Shown piece by piece: positions 24,720 through 33,633 of a stretch of DNA of 64,000 bases (its first letter is position 1; every line of letters starts with the position of its first letter). The notes under the pieces were generated by a model. That model did no database searches. It saw only the letters and a program-made list of their open reading frames with translations, and was not told where the DNA came from. Source of the stretch: Billgrantia azerbaijanica (lineage in GTDB: Bacteria > Pseudomonadota > Gammaproteobacteria > Pseudomonadales > Halomonadaceae). The position numbers and the translations under genes are program-made. The stretch lies in the NCBI GenBank assembly GCA_004551485.1, contig SBLD01000002.1, positions 124,001 through 188,000 on the forward strand, read 5' to 3'.

Positions 24720-24747
24720 ATGCTAACTGACCGGAAGGTGCTGTCAA
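24720..24747 (-). promoter_or_regulatory. Sigma-70 promoter of the chlID operon
   Basis: A perfect -35 box TTGACA and -10 box TAGCAT, 16 bases apart, lie about 40 bases before the aptamer on the minus strand. The same boxes with the same spacing precede the sister riboswitch at 33854-33881. Confidence 0.7.
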
Positions 24748-24808
24748 GCTGCCATGTCGTTTCTGCGATCCTGGCCTTCGCCATTGCCGTCAGGGCAACG
24801 CTAAACCA

Positions 24809-24822
24809 GTGATCTGCGTCAT
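24809..24822 (+). promoter_or_regulatory. Possible CRP/FNR-type (DNR/FNR) box upstream of nnrS
   Basis: GTGATctgcGTCAT matches the Dnr/Fnr half-site pattern TTGAT-N4-(G/A)TCAA at 8 of 10 positions and lies about 100 bases before the nnrS ATG. NnrS genes are commonly under such NO- or oxygen-responsive regulators. The match is imperfect, so this is tentative. The rest of 24748-24922 shows no other feature. Confidence 0.3.
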
Positions 24823-24922
24823 GAGATATTCGCGCCGGGCTCGCCTCGTTCGCCGTCGGTCCCTATGGTGGCGAGGGTGATGACCGCGCGGTGCGGTTGG
24901 CATTTCGAGGCGCCGACAATCC

Positions 24923-26116
24923 ATGCTTCATGACCTGGGACAGGCCGCGTATCGGCCGTTCTTCGTGCTGACCGCCCTGGCCGCCATGGCCGGGGGGATG
25001 GTCTGGTGGTGGCCGTGGGGGATCGGCCAGCCGGTCTTCCTGCACTGGCATCTGTTGCTGTTCGGGATGGGGGGCGCCGCGGTGGCCGGCTATCTGCTGA
25101 CCGCCTTGCCGAGCTGGACGGGGCGCAGGCCGGTGCCGCCGCGCCTGATCGGGTCGCTGGTGGTGCTGTGGCTGCTGGCCCGTGTGGCGGCGGGCGGAGT
25201 GGATCAGTGGCCGGTGTGGTGGGTCCTGCTGCCCGGGCTGGCCTTTTTTGCGCTGCTCGCTGCCTTTCTGGTGTGGCGGGTGGTCTGCGCCGGCGCCTGG
25301 TCGCGCCTGCATCTGGCGCTGAGCCCCTTGCTGCCGGCGCTGGCGGAAACCCTGCTGGTATCTGCCTGGCAGGACCGGGGAGGGGCCGGGGTCAGCGCGC
25401 CGTGGGCGGGGCTGGCCTTTGCGTTGCTGATCGTCCTGATCGGTGGCCGTGCGGTCCCGGCCTTTACCGCAACCGGGCTGGCCTGGCAGGGGATAGCCGG
25501 GCGCGTGCGGGCATCACCTTGGGTTCAGGCGCTGTCACTGGGCTTGCTGATTGCCGCCTTGCTGGCGCTGGTGGTGGGCATCGCCGCACCGGTGACGGGC
25601 GGTCTTCTGCTGGCCGCCGGCCTGCTGCAACTCCTGCGTCTGATGGGCTGGCAACCGGCGCGGGCCAGGCGGGTGCCGGCGCTGCTGATGCTGCAGCTGG
25701 CCTGGGTCTGGCTGGGTCTCGGTCTGCTCCTGCTGGGCGTGGCCCTGGGCTGGCCGGACCGGCTGTGGCCGGGCACGGCGCTGCATGGCCTGACCATGGG
25801 GGCCATGGGGGGCATGATAGTGGCCATCGCCGCGCGCGCGGCCATGCGGCGCACGCCCCGGGGGCTGCAGCCGACGCCCGTGCAATTGGCGGCCGCCGCG
25901 CTGGTGCTGATATCGCCGGCCCTGCGCCTGTTGCCGGGCTCGTTCGGGCCCCTCGAGGGGATGCGGCTGGCGGCGCTGTGCTGGAGTGCCGGCTGGCTGC
26001 TGTTCCTGTGGGCACTGTGGCCGGCCCTGCGCGGGCCGGTGCCGCATCCGGTGCTCAGTGGCCCGCGCCCGAGGGCTTGTCCGGCAGACGACGTCGCAGC
26101 AGGTAGGTATCCATGA
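24923..26116 (+). CDS. nnrS: NnrS family haem/copper membrane protein
   Basis: A 397-residue polytopic protein with about twelve hydrophobic helices. The N-terminal AAYRPFFVLTALAAM, the HWHLLLFGMGGAAVAGYLLT stretch with paired histidines, the IGGRAVPAFTATGL loop and ALHGLTMGAMGGMIVAIAAR match the NnrS family. NnrS proteins bind haem and copper and help cells tolerate nitric oxide. It is the only plus-strand gene between the two biosynthetic operons and its last 62 bases overlap the end of cobF on the other strand. No denitrification gene lies in the window. Confidence 0.88.
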   Translation: MLHDLGQAAYRPFFVLTALAAMAGGMVWWWPWGIGQPVFLHWHLLLFGMGGAAVAGYLLTALPSWTGRRPVPPRLIGSLVVLWLLARVAAGGVDQWPVWWVLLPGLAFFALLAAFLVWRVVCAGAWSRLHLALSPLLPALAETLLVSAWQDRGGAGVSAPWAGLAFALLIVLIGGRAVPAFTATGLAWQGIAGRVRASPWVQALSLGLLIAALLALVVGIAAPVTGGLLLAAGLLQLLRLMGWQPARARRVPALLMLQLAWVWLGLGLLLLGVALGWPDRLWPGTALHGLTMGAMGGMIVAIAARAAMRRTPRGLQPTPVQLAAAALVLISPALRLLPGSFGPLEGMRLAALCWSAGWLLFLWALWPALRGPVPHPVLSGPRPRACPADDVAAGRYP

Positions 26117-26840
26117 TCCAGCCATGCCGGGCACGTAGCTCGGCACGCCGCTCGAGAATCTCGTCGCCGACCTCGGACAGCGGGCCGGCCATCAGGCACT
26201 CCTGGGCCATGCCCAGATAGGCGCCCCACCAGATGTGGGTATGGGCGGGGTCCAGCGTTGTGAAGGCGCCGCCCTGGTCCAGCATGACCACCTGGCTGTC
26301 TACCCCCGACGGCCAGCCGCGTTCACGCAGCTGGCGCCCGGTGGTGATCAGCACCGGCTCGGCCAGCTCGTTGAGCGGTATCCGGTGGGCCGCCGTCAGC
26401 GCCTGCAGGCTGGTGATGCCGGGCACCACCCGTACCTCCAGATCGCGCCCGCTGGCCTGAAGGCGGTCGGCGATGCGCAGGCTGCTGTCATAGAGCGACG
26501 GGTCGCCCCAGATCAGCAGTGCCACGCGGCCATTCGCGGGCAGGTGGGCGTCAAGCAGCCCGCCCCACACTGCGGCGATGGCGTCATGCCAGTCTTCCAC
26601 GGCGTCCAGGTAGGTCCCGCAGTCACGGCGCCTGGGCAGGTCGAATTCCACCACCCGGGCCGCATGGTCCCTGTCCAGCAGGTGATCGCACAGCTCCCGG
26701 CGCAGGTCGACCAGCGCCGATTTGGCGTCACCCTTGCGGGGAATCAGGATCAGGTCGGCCTCGTTCAGCCGCCGTTCGCCCTCGCGGGTGACATGATCCG
26801 GGTTGCCGGTCCCGATGCCGATCAGAAACAGCGTGATCAT
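26055..26840 (-). CDS. cobF: Precorrin-6A synthase (deacetylating) CobF
   Basis: A 261-residue SAM methyltransferase of the cobalamin series: [17 protein letters not shown] at the N-terminus, [32 protein letters not shown]. CobF methylates C-1 and releases the C-20 acetyl group, a step unique to the aerobic pathway. It is the last gene of the cobG operon. Its ATG overlaps the cobM stop; its 3' end overlaps nnrS tail to tail by 62 bases. Confidence 0.93.
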   Translation of the reverse strand: MITLFLIGIGTGNPDHVTREGERRLNEADLILIPRKGDAKSALVDLRRELCDHLLDRDHAARVVEFDLPRRRDCGTYLDAVEDWHDAIAAVWGGLLDAHLPANGRVALLIWGDPSLYDSSLRIADRLQASGRDLEVRVVPGITSLQALTAAHRIPLNELAEPVLITTGRQLRERGWPSGVDSQVVMLDQGGAFTTLDPAHTHIWWGAYLGMAQECLMAGPLSEVGDEILERRAELRARHGWIMDTYLLRRRLPDKPSGAGH

Positions 26841-27643
26841 CGGTTTTCCTCCGGGTCCTGGGCCGCGGGGGAGGCGAAGGGCGAGCTGGCCGACTGCGGC
26901 CGGAAACGGCGGTCGTAGCCCACGGCGTACAGGCAGCTCTCGTCGAAGTCCTCGGCCCCCAGCACCGGCCCGACCAGGATCAGAGCGGTGCGATTCATGT
27001 GATCTCCCACGGCTCGCTCCAGCTCGCCCAGGGGGGCACGCACGACCTGCTCGTCGGGCCAGCTGGCGCGCCAGACCACGGCGGCCGGACAGTCGCTGCC
27101 ATAGGCGGGCGCCAGGTCGGCGACGACCCCGGACAGGTGATGAATCGACAGATGAATGGCCAGGGTGGCGCCCGTGGCGGCGAAGTTGCGCAGGGTCTCG
27201 CCATCCGGCATGGCACTGGCCCGGCCCGGGGTGCGGGTCAGGACCACCGACTGGGCGAGGCCCGGCAGGGTCAGCTCGGTGCCCAGGGCGGCGGCCGCCG
27301 CGGCAAAGGCAGGGACACCGGGCGTGAGGGTGTAGGGAATGTCCAGGGCACGCAGGCGGCGCAGCTGTTCACCCAGCGCCGACCACACCGAGAGGTCCCC
27401 CGAGTGCAGGCGGGCGATGTCCTGGCCGTTCGCATGAGCCTGGCGGATTTCGGCCATGATGTCGTCCAGCGCCATGGGCGCGGTGTTGACGATGCGCGCC
27501 CCCGGCGGACAGTGAGCCAGGATGGCGTCGGGCACCAGCGAGCCGGCATACAGACAGACCGGACAGGCGGCGATCAGGTCGCGGCCGCGCAGGGTCAAGA
27601 GGTCGGGGGCGCCCGGGCCGGCGCCGATGAAGTGAACGGTCAT
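26837..27643 (-). CDS. cobM: Precorrin-4 C11-methyltransferase CobM
   Basis: A 268-residue SAM methyltransferase: [17 protein letters not shown] (residues 4-20), [44 protein letters not shown]. It adds the C-11 methyl group to precorrin-4. The start is set by the ATGA overlap with cobE and by the family N-terminus; the longer upstream frame is a shadow of cobE. It overlaps cobF by four bases. Confidence 0.95.
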   Translation of the reverse strand: MTVHFIGAGPGAPDLLTLRGRDLIAACPVCLYAGSLVPDAILAHCPPGARIVNTAPMALDDIMAEIRQAHANGQDIARLHSGDLSVWSALGEQLRRLRALDIPYTLTPGVPAFAAAAAALGTELTLPGLAQSVVLTRTPGRASAMPDGETLRNFAATGATLAIHLSIHHLSGVVADLAPAYGSDCPAAVVWRASWPDEQVVRAPLGELERAVGDHMNRTALILVGPVLGAEDFDESCLYAVGYDRRFRPQSASSPFASPAAQDPEENR

Positions 27644-28020
27644 GGGTCTTCTCCTGTGGCCACGGCACAGGTCGCCAGGCGATCCGGGCCGATGTGGCGG
27701 GGCAGCAGCAGCCGGGCGCCGGAGCCGGCGGCGGCTAGCGCCACGGCCTCGGCCACGCTGCCCGTCCCCCGGGCGCGGCGACTGTGCTCGGATTGGGTCA
27801 GGGTGGCGATGGTGGGCAAGCGGTCGGGAGGGATCTCGATCACCGCCAGGCCGCACTGTCGGGCGAGCGGCTCCAGCAGCGCCACCCGGTCGCTGGGGGC
27901 GGCCAGGGCGGCGATCGCCGGCACCTGCGTCCGGACGCGTGCGAAAGCGGCCTGCAGCGAGGCTGGAGTGGCTTGGCGGCGGCATCCGAAACCGGCGACG
28001 ATCACAGCGTTACCCGCCAT
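27640..28020 (-). CDS. cobE: CobE (CbiG C-terminal domain family)
   Basis: A 126-residue protein with the family motifs [16 protein letters not shown] at the N-terminus and [15 protein letters not shown] in the second half. CobE corresponds to the C-terminal part of CbiG; its exact role in the aerobic pathway is not firmly set. It lies between cobL and cobM, overlapping cobL by 19 bases and cobM by four. Confidence 0.9.
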   Translation of the reverse strand: MAGNAVIVAGFGCRRQATPASLQAAFARVRTQVPAIAALAAPSDRVALLEPLARQCGLAVIEIPPDRLPTIATLTQSEHSRRARGTGSVAEAVALAAAGSGARLLLPRHIGPDRLATCAVATGEDP

Positions 28021-29213
28021 TGCACGATGGGATAGCTGCCCCGCCAGCCGCGCCGGCGGCCCAGCGGCTGCGCCCTGGCCAGCTCCAGGCGCAGCAGGTC
28101 GCCACCCCGGCGGGCCTGCCAGTCGCTCAGCAGGGCTTCCGACTCCAGCGTGACGGCATTGGCGACCAGGCGGGTGCCGGCCGCCAGGGTCTGGCTCAGG
28201 GTGTCGAGCAGCGGTGCCGACAGGCCACCCCCGATGAAGACGGCGTCCGGCCGCGGCTGGTCCCGCAGGCTATCGGGAACGCGACCGCCCACCAGCGCCA
28301 GCCGGTCGACCCCCAGCCGCTCGGCATTGCGACGGGCCCGATCCAGCCGCTCGGCGTTGGCGTCGAAGCCGACGGCTCGGTTGGCCGGATGCGCCAGCAG
28401 CCACTCGATGGCCACCGAGCCGGAGCCGGTGCCGATATCCCACAGGCGTTCGCCGGGGCGCGGGGCCAGGGCCGACAGGGTCAGGGCCCGCACCGGGCGC
28501 TTGGTGAGCTGGCCATCGTGTTCGAAGAACGCGTCATCCAGGCCGCCGCTGCAGGGGATCACCGCTCCGTCACCGGCCACTTCGAGGGCGACCGCGACCG
28601 GGTGGCGGACAGCGCCCAGGTCGTACCGGCTGGCCCGACAGCGGCGGATGCGCTCGTGGGGGCCGCCCAGGGCTTCCAGCACATGCAGGTGCGTGTCGCC
28701 GAAGCCGCTGTCGCGGAGCAGGGTGGCGAGCTCGCCGACGGCAGCGCCATCGCGCAACAGCACCAGCAGCTGGCGGCCCGGTGCCAGGTGGGGGCGCAGC
28801 CGGGTCAGCGGGGCGGCGTGCAGACCCAGGCAGTCGGTCTGTTCCAGTCCCCAGCCCAGGCGAGCGGCGGCCAGGCTGAAGGTGGATGGCGCCGGTAGCG
28901 CCGTCCACTCATGGGGTTCGAGCTGGCGCGCCAGGACCGTGCCGGCGCCGAACCAGAACGGATCCTGGGACGCCAGCATGACGACCTGCCGACCGCGCTG
29001 GGCGAGCAGGTCGGGCAGGCCGTCGGCGAACGGTACCGGCCACTCGCAGCGGCGGGCGGGCAGCTCCGGCGGCAGCAGCGCCAGGTGCCGCTGGGCACCC
29101 CACACGATGTCCGCCTGCCACAGGGCGTCGCGACTTGCCGGTGTCACACCGGCCATGCCATTCTCGCCCCATCCGACGATCCTGAGCCAGGGAAAGGTAG
29201 GCGCTTCAGTCAT
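28002..29213 (-). CDS. cobL: Precorrin-6B C5,15-methyltransferase (decarboxylating) CobL
   Basis: A 403-residue bifunctional enzyme. The N-terminal half is a CbiE-type methyltransferase ([20 protein letters not shown] at the start, [14 protein letters not shown]). The C-terminal half is a CbiT-type domain ([47 protein letters not shown]). It methylates C-5 and C-15 and decarboxylates the C-12 acetate. The start codon shares the bases CATG at 29211-29214 with the oppositely oriented cobK start. Transcripts reaching it from cobJ must pass antisense through cobK. Confidence 0.94.
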   Translation of the reverse strand: MTEAPTFPWLRIVGWGENGMAGVTPASRDALWQADIVWGAQRHLALLPPELPARRCEWPVPFADGLPDLLAQRGRQVVMLASQDPFWFGAGTVLARQLEPHEWTALPAPSTFSLAAARLGWGLEQTDCLGLHAAPLTRLRPHLAPGRQLLVLLRDGAAVGELATLLRDSGFGDTHLHVLEALGGPHERIRRCRASRYDLGAVRHPVAVALEVAGDGAVIPCSGGLDDAFFEHDGQLTKRPVRALTLSALAPRPGERLWDIGTGSGSVAIEWLLAHPANRAVGFDANAERLDRARRNAERLGVDRLALVGGRVPDSLRDQPRPDAVFIGGGLSAPLLDTLSQTLAAGTRLVANAVTLESEALLSDWQARRGGDLLRLELARAQPLGRRRGWRGSYPIVQWRVTL

Positions 29214-29961
29214 GATCAATATCCTGCTTCTGGGCGGCACCATGGAAGCCAGTGCCCTGGCGCGGGCGCTGGCGGCGCGTGGCTGGCCGGCCACCTTCAG
29301 TTATGCCGGCCGGGTCAGGGAGCCCGCCGCGCAGCCCCTGCCGGTGCGCATCGGCGGTTTTGGCGGAGTCGAGGGGCTGGTGGACTATCTGCGCGGCCAG
29401 CGCATCACGCACCTGATCGATGCCACGCACCCCTTCGCCCAACAGATGAGCCGCCACGCCATCGCGGCCGCCCGGCATACCGGCATACCGCTGCTGGCCC
29501 TGACCCGACCGCCCTGGCGACCCGAAGCGGGCGACCAGTGGCAGACGGTGCCCGATATTGCGGCGGCTGTGGAGGCCCTGAGCGGCTCGCCCCAGCGGGT
29601 CCTGCTGGCGCTGGGGCGTCTGCATCTGCCGGAATTTGCCCGGCAACCGCAACATCATTACCTGTTGCGGCTGATCGACACCCCGGACACGCCGCCGCCG
29701 CTGCCGCACCACACCGTGCTGGTTGACCGCGGCCCCTTCGGGGTGGCCGGCGACAGGGCCCTGCTGCAGGAGCACCGCATCGAGCGGGTGGTGTGCAAGA
29801 ACGCTGGTGGGGAGGGCGCGCGTGCCAAGCTGGTGGCGGCGCGACAGCTGGGCCTGCCGGTGCTGATGGTGGAGCGCCCGTCGCTGCCGGCGCGAACCGA
29901 GGTGCACGAGGTGGCGGCGGCCATGGACTGGCTGGCTCACGAGGCCGACCTCGGCGTATAG
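29212..29961 (+). CDS. cobK: Precorrin-6A reductase CobK, inverted within the operon
   Basis: A 249-residue NADPH-dependent reductase: [20 protein letters not shown] at the start, HLIDATHPFAQQMS, ALGRLHLPEF, VVCKNAGGEGARAKLVAARQ. It reduces precorrin-6A to 6B. It is the only pathway gene of this block on the plus strand. Its ATG shares CATG with the cobL start and its 3' end overlaps cobJ by 25 bases, so no non-coding DNA surrounds it. Any promoter must lie inside cobL, and operon transcripts give complete antisense RNA. The family N-terminus leaves little room for another start. Confidence 0.94.
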   Translation: MINILLLGGTMEASALARALAARGWPATFSYAGRVREPAAQPLPVRIGGFGGVEGLVDYLRGQRITHLIDATHPFAQQMSRHAIAAARHTGIPLLALTRPPWRPEAGDQWQTVPDIAAAVEALSGSPQRVLLALGRLHLPEFARQPQHHYLLRLIDTPDTPPPLPHHTVLVDRGPFGVAGDRALLQEHRIERVVCKNAGGEGARAKLVAARQLGLPVLMVERPSLPARTEVHEVAAAMDWLAHEADLGV

Positions 29962-30686
29962 ACGAACGGCTGACCGGGGCGCGGCACCAGCCGTGTGCGA
30001 CTGGAGCCGACGATGACCAGGGTGCGCATGTCGGCCATATCGGCACGGGCGTCGCCCAGGGTGGTGACGCGCGTGCGTTCCTCGGCCGTGGAGACGGCGC
30101 GGGCGAAGACGATCAGCCGATCGTCACCGCAGCACTCGCGCAGCACCGCCAGCGCTCTCTCGAACCCCTGTGGCCGGGCTTGGGAGCGCGGGTTGTAGAA
30201 GGCCATGGCGAAGTCGGCCTCGGCGGCATGGCGCAGCCGGTGTTCGATCAGCGACCAGGGCTTGAGGTTGTCCGACAGGTTGATGCAGCAGAAGTCATGC
30301 CCCAGGGGGGCGCCGACGTGGGCACTGGCCGCCAGCATGGCCGTAATGCCGGGCAGCACGCGAATGGCGAGTTCTCGCCAGCTTTCCGGCCCCGCTTCCA
30401 CGGCTTCGAACACGGCCGCGGCCATGGCAAACACGCCGGGATCCCCCGACGAGACCACGACCACCCGCCGCCCCTGGGCCGCCAATTCCAGGGCCAGGCA
30501 GGCCCGCTCGTATTCCACGCGGTTGTCGGAGGCATGGACCCTGAGCTCGGGGCGGTTCGGAACCCGCGCGACATAGGGGCCATAGCCGACGATGTCGGTG
30601 GCTTCAGCGAGCGCCGTCTCGACCTCGGGGGTGACCAGGTCGGCGGCCCCCGGTCCGAGTCCCGCTACCGCCAGCCAGCCGCTCAT
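29937..30686 (-). CDS. cobJ: Precorrin-3B C17-methyltransferase CobJ
   Basis: A 249-residue SAM methyltransferase: VAGLGPGAADLVTPEV (residues 7-22), DIVGYGPYVARV, VVVSSGDPGVFAMAAAV, VLPGITAMLAASAHVGAPLG, INLSDNLKPW, FAMAFYNPRSQAR. It methylates C-17 and contracts the ring. Its ATG overlaps the cobI stop. Its last 25 bases overlap cobK end to end. Confidence 0.95.
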   Translation of the reverse strand: MSGWLAVAGLGPGAADLVTPEVETALAEATDIVGYGPYVARVPNRPELRVHASDNRVEYERACLALELAAQGRRVVVVSSGDPGVFAMAAAVFEAVEAGPESWRELAIRVLPGITAMLAASAHVGAPLGHDFCCINLSDNLKPWSLIEHRLRHAAEADFAMAFYNPRSQARPQGFERALAVLRECCGDDRLIVFARAVSTAEERTRVTTLGDARADMADMRTLVIVGSSRTRLVPRPGQPFVYTPRSAS

Positions 30687-31411
30687 GGGCGCCTCCCGTT
30701 ACCGTGAATCACCAGGGTGGAAAAGTACGGCACCTGATCGCCCGCTTCCGCCAGCGGCCGAACCCGCTGCTGTTCCATGGTGGCGTACTCCACCAGCCAG
30801 GCTTCGTGCAGGCGTCCGGCGGCCTGCACGGCACGCCGCAGGCGCGGCAGGTTGCGCCCGATCTTCATCACCACCAGGGCATCGCTGTCCGCAATGCGCC
30901 GGGTCAGATCGGCTTCCGGCAGGGTGGCCATCAGCACGGTCAAGACGTCGTCGCCCCAGGTGATCGGACAGCCCGTCGCCGTCCAGGCGCCGGACATGCC
31001 GGTAATGCCCGGCACCACCGTTACCGGCACGCGATCGCGCAGGCGCGTATAGAGGTGCATGAAGGAACCGTAGAAGAAGGGATCGCCCTCGCACAGCACG
31101 ACCAGGTCGTGTCCTTGCCGCAGCACGCCGAGCAGGCGCTCCACGCTGGTTTCATAGAAGTCGGCCAGGCAGGCGTTGTAGTGCGGGTCGGTGAACGGGA
31201 TCTCGGTGGTGACCGGGTACTCGAGGGCGATTTCGGTCACGTCCTCGTGCAGCCGATCGTCGACGATGCACCTTGCCCGTCCTTTCAGTCCCGCCTTGCG
31301 GAAGAAGGCCAGGTGGCGGGCGTTGCGTATCAGGCGGTCGGCCCGCACGCTCATCAGATCCGGGTCGCCCGGCCCCAGCCCCACGCCGTACAGGGTGCCA
31401 CTCCGGCTCAT
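30683..31411 (-). CDS. cobI: Precorrin-2 C20-methyltransferase CobI
   Basis: A 242-residue SAM methyltransferase: LYGVGLGPGDPDLMSVRADR (residues 7-26), VVLCEGDPFFYGSFMHLY, VVPGITGMSGAWTATGCPI, VVMKIGRNLPRL. It converts precorrin-2 to precorrin-3A. Start fixed by the ATGA overlap with cobH; the frame extends further upstream only as a shadow. Confidence 0.95.
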   Translation of the reverse strand: MSRSGTLYGVGLGPGDPDLMSVRADRLIRNARHLAFFRKAGLKGRARCIVDDRLHEDVTEIALEYPVTTEIPFTDPHYNACLADFYETSVERLLGVLRQGHDLVVLCEGDPFFYGSFMHLYTRLRDRVPVTVVPGITGMSGAWTATGCPITWGDDVLTVLMATLPEADLTRRIADSDALVVMKIGRNLPRLRRAVQAAGRLHEAWLVEYATMEQQRVRPLAEAGDQVPYFSTLVIHGNGRRP

Positions 31412-32040
31412 GACTCGCTCCTGTCGGCCAGGGCATTGATGGCCGCCACCGTGATGGCGCTGCCGCCCAGGCGTCCGCGCACGATGACGCAGGGCACCGC
31501 TGCGCTGTCCCACAGGGCCGCCTTGGATTCGGCGGCACCGACGAAGCCGACCGGACAGCCGATGATGGCGGCGGGACGCGGGCAGGCAGGGTCTTCCAGC
31601 ATGTTGAGCAGGTGGAACAGCGCCGTCGGGGCGTTGCCGATGGCCACCACGGCACCGGCCAGGTGGGGGCGCCACAGTTCGAGTGCCGCTGCCGAACGCG
31701 TGGTGTCGAGCTCACGGGCCAGGTCGGGGACTGCGGGGTCCTGCAGGGTACAGAGGATCTCGTTGTTCGCCGGCAGGCGGTGGCGGGTAATGCCTTCCGA
31801 CACCATGCGGGCATCGCACAGGATGGGGGCGCCGACAGCCAGGGCGTTGCGGGCAGCGGTGGCAAACCCGCTCGCAAAGTGGATATGGGGGGCGAGCGCC
31901 ACCATGCCGCTGGCATGGATCATGCGAACCGCCACCGGCTCCTCCTCGGGGGTAAAGGGCGTCAGGTCCGCTTCCCGTCGGATGATGGCAAACGACTCCC
32001 GATAGATCGCGGGGCCGTTCGTATTGTAGGAATGGGGCAT
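31408..32040 (-). CDS. cobH: Precorrin-8X methylmutase CobH
   Basis: A 210-residue methylmutase: the IYRESFAIIRREADLTPF start, RMIHASGMVALAPHIHFA with the conserved catalytic-site His, ILCDARMVSEGITRHRLPA, and IGCPVGFVGAAESKAAL. It moves the methyl group from C-11 to C-12 to form hydrogenobyrinic acid. It overlaps cobG by one base and cobI by four. Confidence 0.95.
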   Translation of the reverse strand: MPHSYNTNGPAIYRESFAIIRREADLTPFTPEEEPVAVRMIHASGMVALAPHIHFASGFATAARNALAVGAPILCDARMVSEGITRHRLPANNEILCTLQDPAVPDLARELDTTRSAAALELWRPHLAGAVVAIGNAPTALFHLLNMLEDPACPRPAAIIGCPVGFVGAAESKAALWDSAAVPCVIVRGRLGGSAITVAAINALADRSES

Positions 32041-33209
32041 CAGGTGTCTCCGAAGTGACTCAACACGTCCGCAGCGGACAGGTGCATCACCTGTGGCGCG
32101 TCGTCGGCACGGGCGTCATAGGCAATATCGTAGTGACCGGTGCGGCCGGTCAGACAGACATCGGTGGTAGTTGGGCAGGCACAGCCCTTGCTACAGCCCG
32201 AAACATGCAGCGACCCCTTGACCCGGGGGGCCAGTTGCCGGGCCAGTTGCCGGGTCTCCACCGTGGCGCGGGCGCACCGGGGGGCACCGGTGCAGGCATG
32301 TACCCGCAGCAAGGGATCCGTGCCGTCGCTCAGCAGGCCGCCGCCGGTGGGCAGGGCATGGATTCCTTCCAGCAGCAATCGCCGCCAGGGCGTCACGCGC
32401 ACCGCCGGTACCGGGGTGTCGGCCAGCAGTGAGGCAAGGTGGGCTGCCTCGATCTGCCCGAAGGGAAGGCCGCACACCATGCCCAGGGCATGCGGCCCGA
32501 GTGCGAGTGGCGGCCTGCCAGTACGCGGGGCTTCCCCCTCCGCTGCCCAGTCGGGCAGCGGGGCGGGGTGATGGCGCATGCGACGGGCCTGCTCGCCACC
32601 GCTGGCAACGAACCAGTGCGCCAGTCGCAGCAGCGCGTCAATGGCGGCGTCCACGGAATCCAGCGGCGTGCCCCGGGGCCGTCCGTCCGCGCGCAGCAGG
32701 AGGTGCCCGGAGGCACCGCGTTCGATGCGAAAGTCGGCCGATTCCCGGTGCAACAGGGGAGCCGGCCCGGCATCGATGGCAATACCCATCTTGGCGGGCA
32801 GTGGCGGCAGTTCATGCAGTCGATCCAGTAACGCCAGCGCCAGGCGATGGCTGTCGTCGTCGCGCTGCCAGTCCGGGGTCAGCAACAGATTGCGGCGCTG
32901 TTCCAGCTCCGGGGAGTCATCGAGAAGATCCAACTCGGCCAGGCGTTCGAGCAGCGGAGCCAGGGTTGCATCGCTGACGCCGCGAAGCTGCAGATTGGCA
33001 CGGTTGGTCAGGTCGATCAGGCCGTTGCCACAGTGCCGTGCGGCCTGACAGAGGCCATGCAACTGCCGGTGCGACAGGCGAGCCAGCCGCGGACGCACCC
33101 GCACGATCAGGCCATCGCCCGAGGCCATGGGGCGCCAGGCGCCGGGACACCAGCCGCGAATGCGGTCATCGGGCTGGCTTGGCTCCGGGGTATTGTGCTG
33201 CAACGCCAT
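32040..33209 (-). CDS. cobG: Precorrin-3B synthase CobG
   Basis: A 389-residue protein of the nitrite/sulfite-reductase ferredoxin-like family: GDGLIVRVRPRLARLS and ANLQLRGVSDATLAPL in the N-terminal repeat, and the iron-sulfur cysteines in ACTGAPRCARAT and HVSGCSKGCACP. CobG is the oxygen-dependent monooxygenase that marks the aerobic pathway. The start has GGAG about 12 bases upstream. It lies 19 bases after the relic of a FecCD permease and is the first intact gene under the riboswitch at 33634. Confidence 0.93.
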   Translation of the reverse strand: MALQHNTPEPSQPDDRIRGWCPGAWRPMASGDGLIVRVRPRLARLSHRQLHGLCQAARHCGNGLIDLTNRANLQLRGVSDATLAPLLERLAELDLLDDSPELEQRRNLLLTPDWQRDDDSHRLALALLDRLHELPPLPAKMGIAIDAGPAPLLHRESADFRIERGASGHLLLRADGRPRGTPLDSVDAAIDALLRLAHWFVASGGEQARRMRHHPAPLPDWAAEGEAPRTGRPPLALGPHALGMVCGLPFGQIEAAHLASLLADTPVPAVRVTPWRRLLLEGIHALPTGGGLLSDGTDPLLRVHACTGAPRCARATVETRQLARQLAPRVKGSLHVSGCSKGCACPTTTDVCLTGRTGHYDIAYDARADDAPQVMHLSAADVLSHFGDT

Positions 33210-33228
33210 GATGATTGGTGCTCCGAAC

Positions 33229-33477
33229 TCAGTAACTGCGACGACGCAATAGCCAGATGAAGAAAGCGCCACCAACTTGACCAGTGACAATGCCGGTGGG
33301 CATGCCTTCAGGCTGCATGATGGCGCACGCAGCACGCTCCGCCCCATTGACTTCTGACAGGCACATGGATGCCACCTTTTCGCTTGATCACTCTCGATTT
33401 TGGCGGATAAGACATGCGCGGGCATCGCCTCCCCGGGTAGATTGTCTGTGCCGAGAAGGAGCGTTGTGCCGAGTCAC
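33229..33477 (-). pseudogene. Relic of a FecCD-family (BtuC-like) permease
   Basis: One frame of 83 codons starts at a GTG that overlaps the stop of the leader ORF (GTGA), is broken by TGA at codon 30, and ends with MPTGIVTGQVGGAFFIWLL then RRRSY and a stop. That end is the C-terminus of FecCD permeases (compare LPVGVVTALIGAPFFLWLL). About 260-300 internal codons are missing, so this looks like a permease gene collapsed by an internal deletion. Its removal brought cobG close to the riboswitch. The N-terminal part alone would not be recognisable. Confidence 0.65.
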
Positions 33478-33584
33478 ATTCGGTCGCTAGTCATGCGCGT
33501 ATGGAGACCAAGCGATGAGGGGCAAGATGACGGAATGGGCCACAACGGCATGGCCGTCGCAGCTTGAGTAGCGGGCAAAAACAT
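33474..33584 (-). CDS. 36-residue leader ORF after the second riboswitch copy (tentative)
   Basis: It starts with ATG nine bases after AGGGGG and runs 36 codons ([17 protein letters not shown]...). It stops in ATGTGA, overlapping the GTG of the permease relic. The AMP core and the spacing from the riboswitch hairpin match the leader ORF of the chlID operon, so the two are diverged copies. With the permease gone its coupling partner is lost, yet cobG lies 265 bases further on with its own GGAG site. It may now be vestigial. Confidence 0.4.
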   Translation of the reverse strand: MFLPATQAATAMPLWPIPSSCPSSLGLHTRMTSDRM

Positions 33585-33633
33585 GTCGGCGAACCCCCTG
33601 GGTACCCACCGTACCGTGTCAGGATCGTGGATT

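Noticed and set aside
24780-24800. TTGCC-GTCAG-GGCAA inverted repeat upstream of nnrS as an FNR site.
   Set aside because: It does not fit the TTGAT half-site; the box at 24809-24822 is a better though weak candidate.
33210-33425. An N-terminal extension of cobG to 33425.
   Set aside because: The added residues are unlike CobG, and another frame of the same DNA is the permease relic.
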